From Hoplostethus atlanticus (taxonomy: Eukaryota > Chordata > Actinopteri > Trachichthyiformes > Trachichthyidae), in NCBI GenBank assembly GCA_034670405.1, contig JAXDDX010000044.1, positions 2,226,501-2,290,500 of the forward strand: a stretch of 64,000 nucleotides of DNA, in the 5' to 3' direction. Position numbers and translations under genes: made by a program. The notes under the pieces are model-generated. The model worked only from the letters and a program-made list of their open reading frames with translations. It searched no databases and was not told where the DNA came from. Every line of letters starts with the position of its first letter. Positions within the stretch are counted from its first letter, which is position 1. This document shows, one piece after another, positions 1-12,540 of this stretch.

Positions 1-2914
1 CCTTTGTCAAAAATCATTCATCTGCTTTGATGCCCAGAAAATGAAAAGAAAAAAAGAAAAGAAAAGTTTCTGTGCTTGAAGCAACAGAAAAGCCTGAGGA
101 TTCCCTTTCATAAAACAATACAGCCCATTTTATTCTACCAAGCTCCAAATTTTGCCACTTTGGTGGCTTGTGGGTAAAAGCAGAAGTCTGAGCCATGTGA
201 CATTCCAGTTCCCATCAGTACATCGTCTTTGCGGACTAAGAAATAAGAGAAGTTGAGTCTTTAGTGCTGTGGTGCAGATCATGTATCAAGAATACCAGAT
301 CCAGTTTCCCAGGTGTCAGGGAGCCTTGTGAAGTGAGATGACTATCACATTTCCAGGTCAGGATGATCAAAGTGCTGGGTACACTTCGTACAATTTCCAT
401 CCAGCCAAAACATTTAATAAAGCATTCACAAACGCATTTTCCTGGCAAACAATAATGCGGAGCGATGTTTGGCCATGTCAGACAGTAATTTGAGGAAAGA
501 CTTGGAAGGTAACACATCCATTTTCAATGTTTACCCTAAAAGAGGAATGACTTCCACTTTACTCACACAAAGAAAATGTCTAAATGCTAGTCTGAGATAA
601 AACTTGTGGTAATCTAACCATAGAGGTCTCACTCTGCAGCAGCAGCAGTGTCACACTTCCTTTGCATTGTATCACTGTTTTTCCCAGGGCTCTTCACATC
701 TGAAAGGCTGGGTGTGATGGATGGCGTGGTGTCACTGGGCTTAAAATAAAGGTGGACATCTGAAGGGTAAAAATGATCTATTTTGGGAAGGGCATTTTCA
801 TTTGCACCACCAGAGGTGGTCATGGGAAAAAAAAGCTTCTTTCCAGGTCTATTTTAATTCTGCTGGGGTAAGGGGTGTGTTTAAAATACTGTATCGTGAC
901 ACTTTTGCTTGACACTTCCCATTACTCAGAGGAATGATGGAAAGAATACCAACGGCTGTCACCTCACTGCAAAGTGTAAATACGGTCACTAAATTTGGGC
1001 TAGATTTCATTCAGTCCCCTGATCATAGGCTTGTTCCAGTGATAATTTCCTCATTGTCTGGAAAGCCCAGTAAGCTCACCAGCAGTGTTTCTATCAAAGC
1101 TGTTCAAAGGCTGCCCCAGCCATGATCTCCCTGTCATTAGCATAGACAGCCCCACATCATGCTCTCTGGTGCAGAGGGTTCATTACACAGAATTAGATGT
1201 CACACAGATCAGAGCGTGCGTGATGCCACACACTGTTCCCCTCCTCAGTTATCTTTGTAAAGCACCATTGCGAGGTGGATCGATAGCCAAGGTTTGGAGC
1301 TTCATTAGCTCAGTATGACTCCATCTCCATCAAGACACCTCTGGCACGCCATGCTAGCGTTCCAGGATATATTGTACGCCCCCCATTTCGAAAGGCCTGC
1401 TGTTTTACACAAATACACACACACACAAACAGACCTTCACACATGAGGGGAGCACAGGAATCAGTGTCAGTCTCTCGCTCGATAGACAGGAGAAAGAGAG
1501 GACAAACAAAGGTAAGTGCATAATGGTGCCACAAAGTGTCTTGAGTGGGTAAATTTGAGTGGGTAAAAAATAAGGATGAAAAGGAGCTCTTTTAAGGCTT
1601 CTCTATATTCCTCCAAGCAGTTTCAAAGGAAAATGAGTGTGGAAAGCAGCAAAGCCATTGGGATTTTCACAGCGCTAATGATGTTTTGTTTGTATCGGAA
1701 TGGCCAGTTGGTTTCATTTAGAAGTTCGATTAAGCCAATAGAAAAGATAACAAATGGACTTGAGAGAGAAAAATAAAAACTCATGGCGTGACTCAGCATT
1801 CCCGGCACTTTTATAATGTTTGATCTGACAGCAATCCGACCTCGGTGATAGCATCTGCTTCTTCTTCTTCTTTCTCTAACATTAAGAATCATGTTCTGGT
1901 GAACCTTATCAGACATCTAGGAATTCATCCACTTCTTCTGAAGGAGTTGGAAGGAGGCCAATTGCACTAGAAACTAAGGGACTCCGTGCTTTTAAAGGCC
2001 ACTTGGAGACGAGGAAAGGGGGTATCGTGTCAGCCAGGCTCTCCAGGGCAACATAAATGTGCCACAAACGCTGGATTTAACAACTGGGCAGAGACATTAC
2101 TTACTAACTGCTACAGTATTTATTTCTCAAAATTTCCTCTGGTTTAAATATTACGTGATTTCCAAACAAGCAGATTTCCTAACCCCCTGATGTTACGGAG
2201 GTCTCTTGTGATATATATGAAATATAGAGATGCAACTAGAAGGTCACGGCAATAACCAAACATACCTGGCCAAGGTCATCCTAATGAGCGTGGATACAAC
2301 AAGACATTAGAGCCAACCGCAGAACACTTCAGGGGAGTGTGTGTCACACTACCAGCCTGCAATTTGTACGGCCATCAGAGAACATAATTACATTAACCTC
2401 AGATGCCTCCACTGCATAAAAGTAATGGAGAAAACTACTTGCATGGAAAAAGGTTATTTAACCCTAACGAGAGCTTGAAACGTTGCCGGTATCACAACAT
2501 TGAAAGAATTAGTGTGATTTGAGTGGTATCTCACTAACAGTAATGTGAGATCAGCTTCAGGGGCTCCTCAGATGGCTGGCTTTTGCTCTCCTGTTAAGCT
2601 CCAGAGTTTCAAAAATGTGTTGGCCAGGGTAAGAGGCCAGCCTGAGAGGGAGAGGGAATGCCAAGGAATGTACTTAAGATCTAAAACAGACAAGATTTAA
2701 AGCCAAGAGCATTTAAATGCCAATACTAATCCACAAAATAATTCAGCACGTAGCACAAACTGACTCTCCCTTACAGATACCATATGTTACCTCTGAAGGA
2801 TGAAACAAAAAAAAACATCATTCCAGTAAAGTGGAGATGCTTTCTTCTCTTGAAACTATGTTATGTTGGTAATGAAAAAGGGGCACGGTAAAGAACTGTG
2901 CTTCTCTCTCTCTC

Positions 2915-2918
<4 letters not shown>

Positions 2919-2954
<36 letters not shown>
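2919..2954. repeat. (AC)n microsatellite
   Basis: About 18 uninterrupted AC units preceded by a short CT tract. A second, shorter CA tract lies at 3175-3197. Confidence 0.95.
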
Positions 2955-2956
<2 letters not shown>

Positions 2957-4274
2957 TCCAGAGCAAGTTTATTTTCACTTTGGTTTCTACTGTTGTTTTG
3001 CCTCCATTACTGAGAGCTTAGGCAAGAACAAACTGTTTGGTTTGCAGGGAGTTAAAACTTGCTAATGCATACACTCTCAAGTGTCCTTGTCTGCCACACT
3101 GCACTTAATTAGCATTTTAGCACGAGCAGTTCTCTCTCCTTCAGTACCTCTGAAGGAGAAACATCACTGATGTGCACACACACACACACACACACACTCA
3201 AGTTTGAGCTCCTGCAGTTCCTACATTACTTCAGTACAGGATGAGGAATGGAAGAGGAGTTGGTGGGGGTTGATGGAAAATGGAATAAAAGTCTGCAAAA
3301 CACCTATGTGGAAACAGATGTTGAGACTTCAGACTTTTCTCTGCTGAATTGGCTTGGAAGGACATATTAATATATGGGTCAGATGTATAAAGCAGGGGTT
3401 TAGTGTTGGGGTGTCTACACTGCAGAGGGGTTTCTAGTTTCAATGACTACAGAGGTTGCACACAGACAGAAACCAAACCTCCGCAGACATTCCCCAACAC
3501 CGCTGCACAGAAGTGAACATTTCCAAATGTGCCACTCCATGGATGTAAATGAATTAGCGCACTTAACTTAAACACTAGGACGAGGAACCGACGAGACAAT
3601 CTTTCACTGTTCGCAGTCACTCCAGTGAGGGCCAGTGCACCAGGTTGGAAAATTGCAGGTAATTGCTGAAGCCATTGAATCAAATTGGGTTTTGGTTGAA
3701 AGACTAAAATAACAAAGCTCTGATTGCTGAAAAGACAAGGGCAGGGTGCTTGGAGGCCCTGTTGCTTGGAGTTAATTTGATACATATTTCTCCCCCTTGA
3801 AATGTCTGAGGTACTGGCAAGAGATGGCGAAAAGAGAGTGAGAGGGAGGGTGAGACCCCCGCTCTGCCTCCAAATACTATCCATCTGCCATATTACATTT
3901 AACCAGCATGAGAAGCAAAGGGAGCACTCCTGCACAATATTGTGTGAAGGCTGTCAAACTCAATGCAGGAGCCTGGTACCCACTGTTTAGAGTTGAGGAC
4001 ATGGGGCTGCTTAAATTCAGTCTAATAATAACTTGTGACTGTGTGCGCTCAACACCAGCAAAACAGGAGAGCACATGGCACAACTCTCAATTATTCATGG
4101 CTGTTTAAAAAATCATCTAATTGCCACTGTAATATGATGGCCCCGGATGAAAACACAAACAGCTATCAACAGCTTTTCGCCTAATCGACAAATTACAATT
4201 TGAAATGAGTAGACAGAGTCGCAGAGAGTATCGCAGCAGCTTCCTAAAGCGCAAACCACAATATACGTTTTTTG

Positions 4275-4545
4275 TTTTTATGAGTACTTGCTAGTACAGA
4301 TTACCAATATGAGTGATTTTCTTTATTTTGACAATTTTGGCCATGGTATTCTATTCTATAGAAACCTACAGACTATGACTATGACCTACAGACTATGTAA
4401 GTATAACATAAACAGATTTCCACCTCTAATTTTGGACCTGCTAACTCCATTTCAGCCTTATAAAATAGTGTTGTGCTCAGTTCTTAACATCAGTGGAGTG
4501 ATACAAAATAGGGCTAATACTCAATACTGGTATTGGTGCACCACT
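4275..4545. mobile_element. Possible degraded nonautonomous hAT-like DNA transposon fragment
   Basis: The left part has GAGTACTTGCTAGTACAG and the right part ATACTGGTATTGGTGCACCA. These resemble the GAGTACT.../GTATCGGTGCACC words common in fish hAT-type nonautonomous elements. Terminal inverted repeats and an 8-bp target duplication could not be defined, so this is tentative. Confidence 0.25.
4364..4397. repeat. 20-bp period imperfect tandem repeat
   Basis: ACCTACAGACTATG occurs at 4364 and again at 4384, separated by ACTATG. It lies within the putative degraded DNA transposon. Confidence 0.85.
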
Positions 4546-5410
4546 AAAATCAAGTTCGCAAAAATCAATTGCCTGGAGGCAAGAAGTGTGAACCTTCATA
4601 CCCTTAGCCCAATTTCCTTGAAACTGCAGGTCCTAAATCAAATCAAGCAAACCCAATGCACTGTGGAATTTGCGCAAAAAAAAGACATCGCTATATAAAA
4701 TGACTAGTAAGAAATATAGTAACAGCCGAGGCCAGGAAACTTTAGAGTTCATTTATTCAGTCCCTGTGTTTTTATCTTCCCAGCACTGTGGTGACGCTAG
4801 GAGCCAACTCTGATTGTCTTTGTTTTCTTCAGACCAAGGGAGGAGAAATATTGAGTGCACACAGATGATGTAAACATACACAGAGGAAGAGCGTGGGGCA
4901 AAAACAGACTGGGAGGTGCCACGGTGCACAGAACCAGAAAGCTTACCAGTCATGTCAATGCAAAGCATTATCTTTCTCCGCAGGATCTTTATAGAAATAA
5001 AGGATTCTGTTGTTGCTGTGTTTTTTTGTTGTTTAAGAAGAGGGGCTGGATTCTGTTGAAACTCAAATTGCCTTAACAATTCACTGTTGAGAGGAGGCAC
5101 TTTCCCACCTGCACACAGCTAATCACAGCTGATGGAAAAACCACAGCAGGACTTCAAAATCTTAGTGATCAAAGAAAAAAAAAAGTCTGAAAGACATCGC
5201 AACAGCTTTAAAGTAAATGCAAGATAATGCCGCTGAAAAAGTCGTTCACCATCCCTGTGCTTATATTCTCTCTGTGAGTTATTGTGAAGGAGGTGTTGTT
5301 CATTGGACTCAGAAACACAGGACTCTTTCTTCCTCCAAGCACTGAAATATCACTAGTGTACTAAGAGCTTTGCCCACTGGGGGACGGCTTCTCAAACTGA
5401 GCTAGATTAA

Positions 5411-5438
5411 CCAGGAAATATGAACCAGGAAATATGAA
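5411..5438. repeat. 14-bp perfect tandem duplication
   Basis: The unit CCAGGAAATATGAA is present twice in direct succession. It is probably a recent slippage duplication. Confidence 0.9.
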
Positions 5439-6442
5439 CCATACTCAAGTCACAAACAAAACCAAAAAAAAAAAACACAATTCAGATTTTGCTCAAGGAA
5501 GGAAGGAATCAATGAATCAAGGAAGTCTGCTAAAAGTACCTATGAATGTTAAATTTAAAAGTGATCAAAATCATTGTGACTGTAGGACAAGATGATACAC
5601 ACCAACATTACTCTGATCATACTATTATCAACGTAGTGAACTGGTCTCCTGTCTGTATGGATGCTGAACCTCTGTAGCCAAGACCACAGAGAAGACCAGT
5701 CACTCTCTTGCCAGATTTATTTTGACAAGTGCTTCTCAGACAGACAGGAGAACAATCCCTGGCCTCCAAATCCACATTTCTAAAATAATACTTTCTGAGT
5801 GGACCTCCAAATGTGTGACTCATCCCAAAACGAGACGATACTCTGTGTACAAAGAGAGTACGCCTGCCAACGCCTAGTGATTGGAGGATTCCTTTTCAAA
5901 GACGTTATGAAATCGATAAGTAAAGAAATATTAAGACATACTTTCATATCCAATATGTCACTGTACGGTTGAAGAGTATCCATTACTTAATACACGCCCA
6001 CACTTCTCAGAGCTTACCCACAACATGAAGAATTACCACTTAAGGAAAAAATAAACGTATAAAGCTGGTTTGAGGGGTAGGAGGTGGAAGGTTGCCTCCT
6101 AATTGCTGGAGGGGAGAGAAACCATGTTAGAGTAAACAAAGTCTGATCGATGGTGGGGATTATATCAGAAAGAGCCTCTGGCCTTTGGCCAAGATGAGCA
6201 AACACACTGGTCTCTGTCTCCGCTACAGCTGTAAAAAATAGCCAAGGCAAAAGCTGGTAAGTTAAAAGCATTATATTTCACAGAGGGGGGAGCAGATAGA
6301 GCATACTACAATGCCAGATATGACATGTAGCCAACTATATCACTTCTTGGCTATTTGTATCAGACACAAATGCCAGTAGATAAGAGCGCAGTGTTGTGGG
6401 TTTGATGGAAGGCTGTTCCAGCTGGGGGCTTAGCTTTAGGTC

Positions 6443-6540
6443 AGGCTATACTCCCATAGCGCAGTGAGTAGAGCACTACAGTACTGTGTGTGAAACCTCT
6501 CCATCACCACACGCACAAGTTCAATGCGCTGTTAGCTGGT
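6443..6540 (+). mobile_element. Possible tRNA-derived SINE head (degenerate)
   Basis: ATAGCGCAGTGAGTAGAGC resembles an A box, and AAGTTCAATGC about 60 bases later resembles a decayed B box. No cloverleaf can be drawn convincingly and no tail was identified, so this is at best a SINE relic. Confidence 0.25.
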
Positions 6541-6884
6541 CACGGCCGGGGAGGAATGTATTCTGTATATTCCCAGCTTCAATGTGGCAATTGCAATTCA
6601 CATAAGCCACTTAAGGAAATCTGCAGAGGGAGAGAAAAAGGTATAAAACTGAGAAGGGCTTACGGGTTATTGGAGCCTTTTAAACATGAGGGCTCCTCAT
6701 CCGACAGGTTTTCCTTTTTTCAGTCTTGTAAATGAGTTCAGTCTATTGCTTTTTAATCCCTGTAAAGGTATTAAAACTGGAAATAACATAATTCATTACC
6801 TCTATCTGAAACATATAAAACTTATAGAGTGAAGGCAGATGTAATACTTGCCAAAGTATTTGGTCTCAGTTGCAAGGATTTCAT

Positions 6885-7003
6885 GAAGGTATGTGGAAAA
6901 CCCATGCTAGTCTGTCTGGGATGTCATGCAGCACTACTGTAGTCACACAAAAGGAACACTAATAACTTGAATCGCTTAAACTTGTGATTTATATTAATGG
7001 CCC
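6885..7003. repeat. Diverged direct repeat, copy 1
   Basis: This copy shares an ordered set of words with the segment at 8244-8368: GAAGGTATGTG, GCTAGTCTGTC, GGATGTCATG, CACAAAAGGAACAC, AATAACTT and TTTATATTAATGGCC. The copies lie about 1.36 kb apart in the same orientation, with small length differences between blocks. No known SINE head or tail was recognised, so it may be a duplicated intronic element. Confidence 0.8.
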
Positions 7004-7258
7004 ATGTATCACACCATCCAATAGGACTGTGTTCTGCTAAATTTCAGCATCATATTCTTGTCGATAAGCAGGTGATGACTGGGAGAAAGGACTGATTATA
7101 TTCGTTAATCCCCAAAGAAATTAGGGGAGATTGATGAAAGCGTGCATATACTCCACACAAAGCCTTGGGAGTCTCTGAAGCTGTTACCATGGTGGTATCC
7201 CATTAGAATAACAAACATTTCCCCTGGATGTTTAACATCGCTTCCCAGTGAGCACAGC

Positions 7259-7271
7259 TCTCTCTCTCTCC

Positions 7272-7312
<41 letters not shown>
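7259..7312. repeat. (CT)n(CA)n compound microsatellite
   Basis: CT repeats with one interruption, followed by about 15 CA units. Two open frames crossing it are repeat-encoded. Confidence 0.95.
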
Positions 7313-7314
<2 letters not shown>

Positions 7315-7603
7315 TTTCCACTTCTAAAATTCCACCAGCCACTTGGAAAAAAAAGAGGGGTGAAATATGAAATACAGTTACGAGAAAACTTGAGTGCCAA
7401 AAAAAGGACTTTTCTTCAAACCCGTAATAACTTTCCATGGGAATAGGGAGAAACTTAAAAAGAATAACACTTCCCCTTGATTTTCTACTCCTACCACTTT
7501 TTTAAGCAGGCAGTGAATTTCCTGGAGTGATAAGGGCTTAGCCAATGTAATCCTCAGAGGGCCCTTCTCTGGCATGCCAGGAATAAAGAAACCTTTCCCT
7601 CTC

Positions 7604-7678
7604 AAAAAAAAAAAAAAAAAAAGAGAGGCAACAGTAGGTTCGAGAACAAGGGAGGGGGGATGGGTGAGGGGGGGGGGG
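7604..7678. repeat. A19 run followed by G-rich tract and G11 run
   Basis: Poly(A) at 7604-7622, and G-rich sequence ending with G11 at 7668-7678. The A run is not preceded by a recognisable SINE. Confidence 0.9.
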
Positions 7679-7794
7679 CAGCCGGCCTGGCATCTCCCAC
7701 ACATGCCGGGGAATGCAAATTAGCATGTGTGGAAAGAGCAGCCGGACTCGTCTCAGCTGGAGATCAGCAGAGGAATATTGATATGACAATGCGA

Positions 7795-8170
7795 GGGGCT
7801 TCCCTGGCTCAGACGGCAGGGGCCACTGGGGCTGCTCTAATTGGCCTCACGCAGGGGGCACCTATAAATGTTTCACACCGTTCGCACAGATTGATTCATT
7901 ATCGGTTTGCTCGACAGGCTGGGTGGGCCCTCGTGAAAGTGTACCGTCTTGAACTGGTACCATGTAAGTCGGCGCTGAATATATCACTCCGACCTTTCAC
8001 GTTAGATATTGAAATGAGAGCGAGAAACATGACTTGCCTCACTGCAGGACTCGGGTGATGGAGCTACATTTCAAATGCAAGAGCAGAGGGATATTGCAAT
8101 GATAGGTGACAGTGCAAGGGAAAACATTAATAATTTACTAACGTCTCCTCAGTCAGGATGTGCCGAGCTA
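7795..8170. promoter_or_regulatory. Candidate conserved noncoding island in adk intron 6
   Basis: A repeat-free block with dense developmental-type motif words, including TCTAATTGG, TTCATTATCGG and AATAATTTAC, and no coding signal. Conservation is inferred only from texture and has not been measured. Confidence 0.3.
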
Positions 8171-8243
8171 TGATGTGCTGTCATTTTCACACCAGAAGTT
8201 GAAGCCGGCTTGTCAGTTTGAGCTATAAATATTCTCTTAATTG

Positions 8244-8368
8244 AGAAGGTATGTGAAAATATGAGCTAGTCTGTCGGGGATGTCATGTCACACATGAGTG
8301 TAGTCTCACAAAAGGAACACCAATAACTTTTTAATCCATTTCCCGACTTTCAATTTATATTAATGGCC
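8244..8368. repeat. Diverged direct repeat, copy 2
   Basis: Partner of the copy at 6885-7003. The blocks are in the same order with scattered substitutions. It lies just right of the conserved-looking island at 7795-8170. Confidence 0.8.
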
Positions 8369-10043
8369 TATTATTGGCTTATGCATGACTTTTTTTTTAC
8401 CATGATTTATCAGGTTTACACAGATAATCTATAATAGTTTTCTACATAAGAGAGGTAATAAAATGAAACAATCGAACTTCTGTCTTCTGTAGGTTATAGC
8501 GACTTTTTAGCTCAATGATAAATGTGCACAAATTATTCAATATCCAGCATAAAATACAACTGCGAGCTTTGCAGACAGAGCTGCTGAAGATCACTGGCAG
8601 CCATTTAAGAGCCGTGAGAAAGGCAGTTGAGCATCTCAGCTTCTCTCTGGGTGGTTGGTTACATGTGGTTGACACATTTGCATCTTCAAAGATGCACACA
8701 GACAAACTCAACATGTGTGAGAATGCCTGGGCGGCATGTGGAAAACCCCAGCCCTGCCTCTGAAGAGGTTTCCTCCCCCTCCCCTCTCTCCCCCCCACAC
8801 ACACACACACAGACCCTGCAATGTTTCGAGGTCCTTTATCTGTCAGGCATTTCAATCGCGAGTCAGTTCAATAGTGAGTTGTAAACAAGTTGCTTGGACT
8901 GCAGGCACAGAAAAACGATTGCTATACTGTGCAGTACTGTCTGCGCTGCATCAAACCTAAAAAAAAAAAAAAGCCACTGCAGGAAACTACAAATCAGGAA
9001 CCATTACACACCAACAAATATGACAAGAACAGTGCTGCACATTATTTGAGCTCCAAGACCCATTCACTCAGTGTCTCTTCCAATGAGCGTGAACAATGCA
9101 AGCGGAGTGTGCATTGTGCTTCGGAGCAGGGGAGTGTTCTCTGAATTGAGGGTAAATTACAAAAGAGGCCTGTGCAAATTAGACATGATGGCTTCATAAT
9201 ACGTCTGAAGTGTCAGCTTCTCCAGAAACCTATCCCCAGGCTATACTCATGGATCAACGCTTTGAACTTTCAATTATTCTTGCCAAACCGCTGCAATCAC
9301 GGTGCTGTAAAAAATCACTCCAGCAGTACTGAACACACTGGATCAATGTTGACTCAATCGTTGGCAACGACAGGGTTACGTTACCAGCTTAAAACATGCT
9401 TTGATTTCATAATGCAGCTAATCTATATCTGCACGGGAAGGCACATATCCGTTTTGGCATGAGACATAACACTTTTTTTTTTTTTTATTCAACCCATTGA
9501 ATGAGGTCCTTAAAGAAGATTAATATCCTTAAAATGTTTGTAGTGGTTCTAATCCTGAGAGATCATTTGTTATGGGAGAAGATGACTGGAGGGAAACAGC
9601 TGTATTTCAAGAGGAGCCATCCAGAGCTTCTTCCCCTCCTGATATTCATTCGGTGAGAGAATATACTCAAGTGCTACGACAGCGCCATAAGATTACAGCG
9701 CAGAGAGGACTCGTAAATAGAGGCAGAAATCCTGAACAATGTCTGGCAACTGCTGAGCAATTTCCCATTACAATATGACCTCTTACTCATGCATAATTTT
9801 GCTTGCAAAGAAATAAATTACCTTTGCAATTTGGGACACCTCCAAGGGTGCTACTGGGTGCCGTTTGTCGACAACACATTGTGTGATTGTGAATGCAGCT
9901 GACTAAAAGAGAAACTAAACCCAGGCGGGGATGACTGGGGTCGAACACCTCAACTGAACCGGAAAAAGTGACCACAACGGTTGGATAGAGTGAGACTCAG
10001 CACAGAGGAGTGGCTGGGCCCAAGAATATAATGTAGCCCGGGT

Positions 10044-10067
10044 GGGGGGGGGGGGGGGGGGGGGGGG
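10044..10067. repeat. Poly(G) run of 24
   Basis: An uninterrupted homopolymer of 24 G residues. The exact length in the real genome may differ because such runs assemble poorly. Confidence 0.9.
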
Positions 10068-11056
10068 AAATGGGCAGAGAGAAAAGAGATATCTCCGCTG
10101 GAATGCTTCCTGTAAACACTGGCTTATTTACTCACAAAGCCGAGCATTAAAGTGTCTTCTCACCCTTAATTCTCCTCGTCTTGTTTATATTTCCCAGTGA
10201 CGTGTGAGTAATCTACATAGGACTTCTAGTTGAGATGCATCAATATTGTCTCCTCAACTGCCGCTTGCTACATAATTAATACACACGCTGACATGACATG
10301 GATATGATATGACACGAGTATCAGAGGCGGAGAGTTGGAAAAAAGAGCTGAGTGAATGCATTTTTCATGAACTGCAGTGTTCCCCAGCCAAAGTTCTAGA
10401 CATGATGTTTCAGTTTCAGAGACGGAGGGGCACGGAGGGCGACGGAGGCAAATATGTTGCCGTATGAAAACAAACTGCGATTTCATATGCAATTCGCATT
10501 GCACTGACGCTGATAGATTCAGATCTCAGATCACACGTCCAGAGACTTGACTTTGATCGGCCCCGTTCAAAACCTGTCAATGTGATACAACCTCCTCTCA
10601 TCCCTTACTTCCAGTGATCACTGATGTCTCGACATCTGATAGGCTTTGGCATTATTGCAACAGCTGACACTTAATAAATGAAAGTTGGGATTCATAAATT
10701 CATTTCTTTCACTATATCTCCTCAGATTGGCAAAACTATAAATAGCCTGGATTCCTAGGTCTGTGGATGAAACCACACAGGTGTAGAGAAGAATTCATTT
10801 CGCAGTGTATTTGGACAGGGCTGCTGTATGCTGCCACTGGCAGGGGGCCTTAGAGGGGCCATTCCTTCTCATTCAGAGCCATTACCACCCCACTGTCACT
10901 GTCAGTCTGTCGCCTCACCCATCACAGAGCCCAGAGCAGCCCCACAGCCTGTCTGAAACCTTACAACTAAATCACATTCTACGCACAAACGGCCGGGGCC
11001 GTGCAGCATCTACTGTATCTAATCTAATCTGTCCATCTCCTGTGTCCCTACACATG

Positions 11057-11082
11057 CACACACACAAACACACACACACACA
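11057..11082. repeat. (CA)n microsatellite, interrupted
   Basis: CA repeats with one AA interruption. Confidence 0.85.
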
Positions 11083-12329
11083 GACACCCTGACAACACTT
11101 GGGGAGGGCAGGCCAACATCTCACCAAAGGACACACACCTAAATCATGTACATTTCCAGAGAGTGTGGAGAAACGCAAATCAGAAATCAGGATTTGCTCC
11201 GTAATTGGGGCGTTATCGGCTCATTAGGAGACAGGGAGGCATCGCTGAAACGAGAGGAGAGAGCACTTACAACATATCAACACAAGTCCTTGGGAGAGAG
11301 GGGAGCAGCTATGATTGATAAGGTTACTATCTTGTCAGCTTAAAAAGAAAAAACACCTAGGGAAAACAGCAATTTACCAGAAAGAACAGAGCAAATGTTC
11401 TCAGGTGCCCCTGATAGCCACTTGCCTGCCCCGCAGTGTAATAATTTCCAATACAAAATGGCACATCTTATTAAATATTTGACAGATTTATTATTATAGT
11501 TGTTTAACTTCCCTTAACCTCTTTATAATCAAATCATGTTAGGGGTTCAAGGAGACTCTCCCCCAGTGAATTACAATCATTTTTTGCTTGATTTAAATTC
11601 CTCCTGTAGTGTAGGACCCGGGGACCCCATGCAGTCACATATCCTGTTTAGTTGCCAGCCAAGCCAATCCGGCAGCATTCAGAGTCAAGTGTAGACAGGG
11701 AATATAAAAAATAACATGAATCAAGTCACTTTAAGCACTTCAGAGAAGGGATTCCTGTGTAGAAAAATAAAAAAAAACTTGCTTTTCACAACAATTATGT
11801 TTAGTCAAAAAGGTAAATTAAGGGGAAAGTCCCTACCCCACCCTCCTCTGGTCTACTGGAACACATTGTACTGGTAACACTCATAGATCTGACTAGCAGG
11901 ATGCAAATTTGTCACCATCAAAGTCACTGGACAAAGCCACATTAATACCAGAGCCTCTGCGTGACGGGCTGGGAGGGAGATGGGCTGCCATATTGTGTTT
12001 CATGTACTGTAATTGCTGCAGCTCAAAGTGCTCAGAGGTGAAATCGTACCATACAGTATGACAATGAATGATCAAGCATGTCATTGGGCCTGCAGGGGAA
12101 GGATTGTCATTAGCTACAGGACATTGATGATTGAGTAGCACTTTTTCTTGTGGAGGAGCTGCTGTAGAGGAAAAACAACTGAACGCCTTCAGCAAAATCA
12201 ATACAGTTTGAGCTGGCGGAATGCAAATAGCGCCTATTCCAGCTGCATGACATGGGATGATGCACCATTACTTTTTCTGGATCCATTCAATGTCATCATT
12301 AGCCTCTACAGTGTCAAATCCGCTCAATA

Positions 12330-12540
12330 AAGGGCATTATTTCCAAAAGGATAAGCACTGCATTAATCCTTTTATGCTGCTTTCAGCAGGATCGAGTCTC
12401 CCATAGCTAATATTAATGCGCTAGGTGTCAAGAGTGAGATGGCTAATCCTGATAACTCAGGACGTACAGTCAACTTTACAGATGGCTATCTGCCCTGGAC
12501 CAGCAGTCCTAATAGGTGCAAGAACAGGATGTGCTTTTAA
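12330..12540. promoter_or_regulatory. Candidate conserved noncoding island with TAATCC words
   Basis: Repeat-free sequence with ATTAATCC and GGCTAATCC (OTX/PITX-type words) and TAATATTAATGC. It lies about 100 bases from the octamer at 12221. No coding potential. Confidence 0.3.

Noticed and set aside
3447-3935. 162-codon minus-strand ORF in adk intron 6
   Set aside because: No recognisable domain, no flanking splice or promoter signals, and overlapping ORFs on both strands. Length is within chance for 64 kb.
7660-8058. 132-codon plus-strand ORF
   Set aside because: Begins in a poly(G) tract and runs through the noncoding island; no homology recognised.
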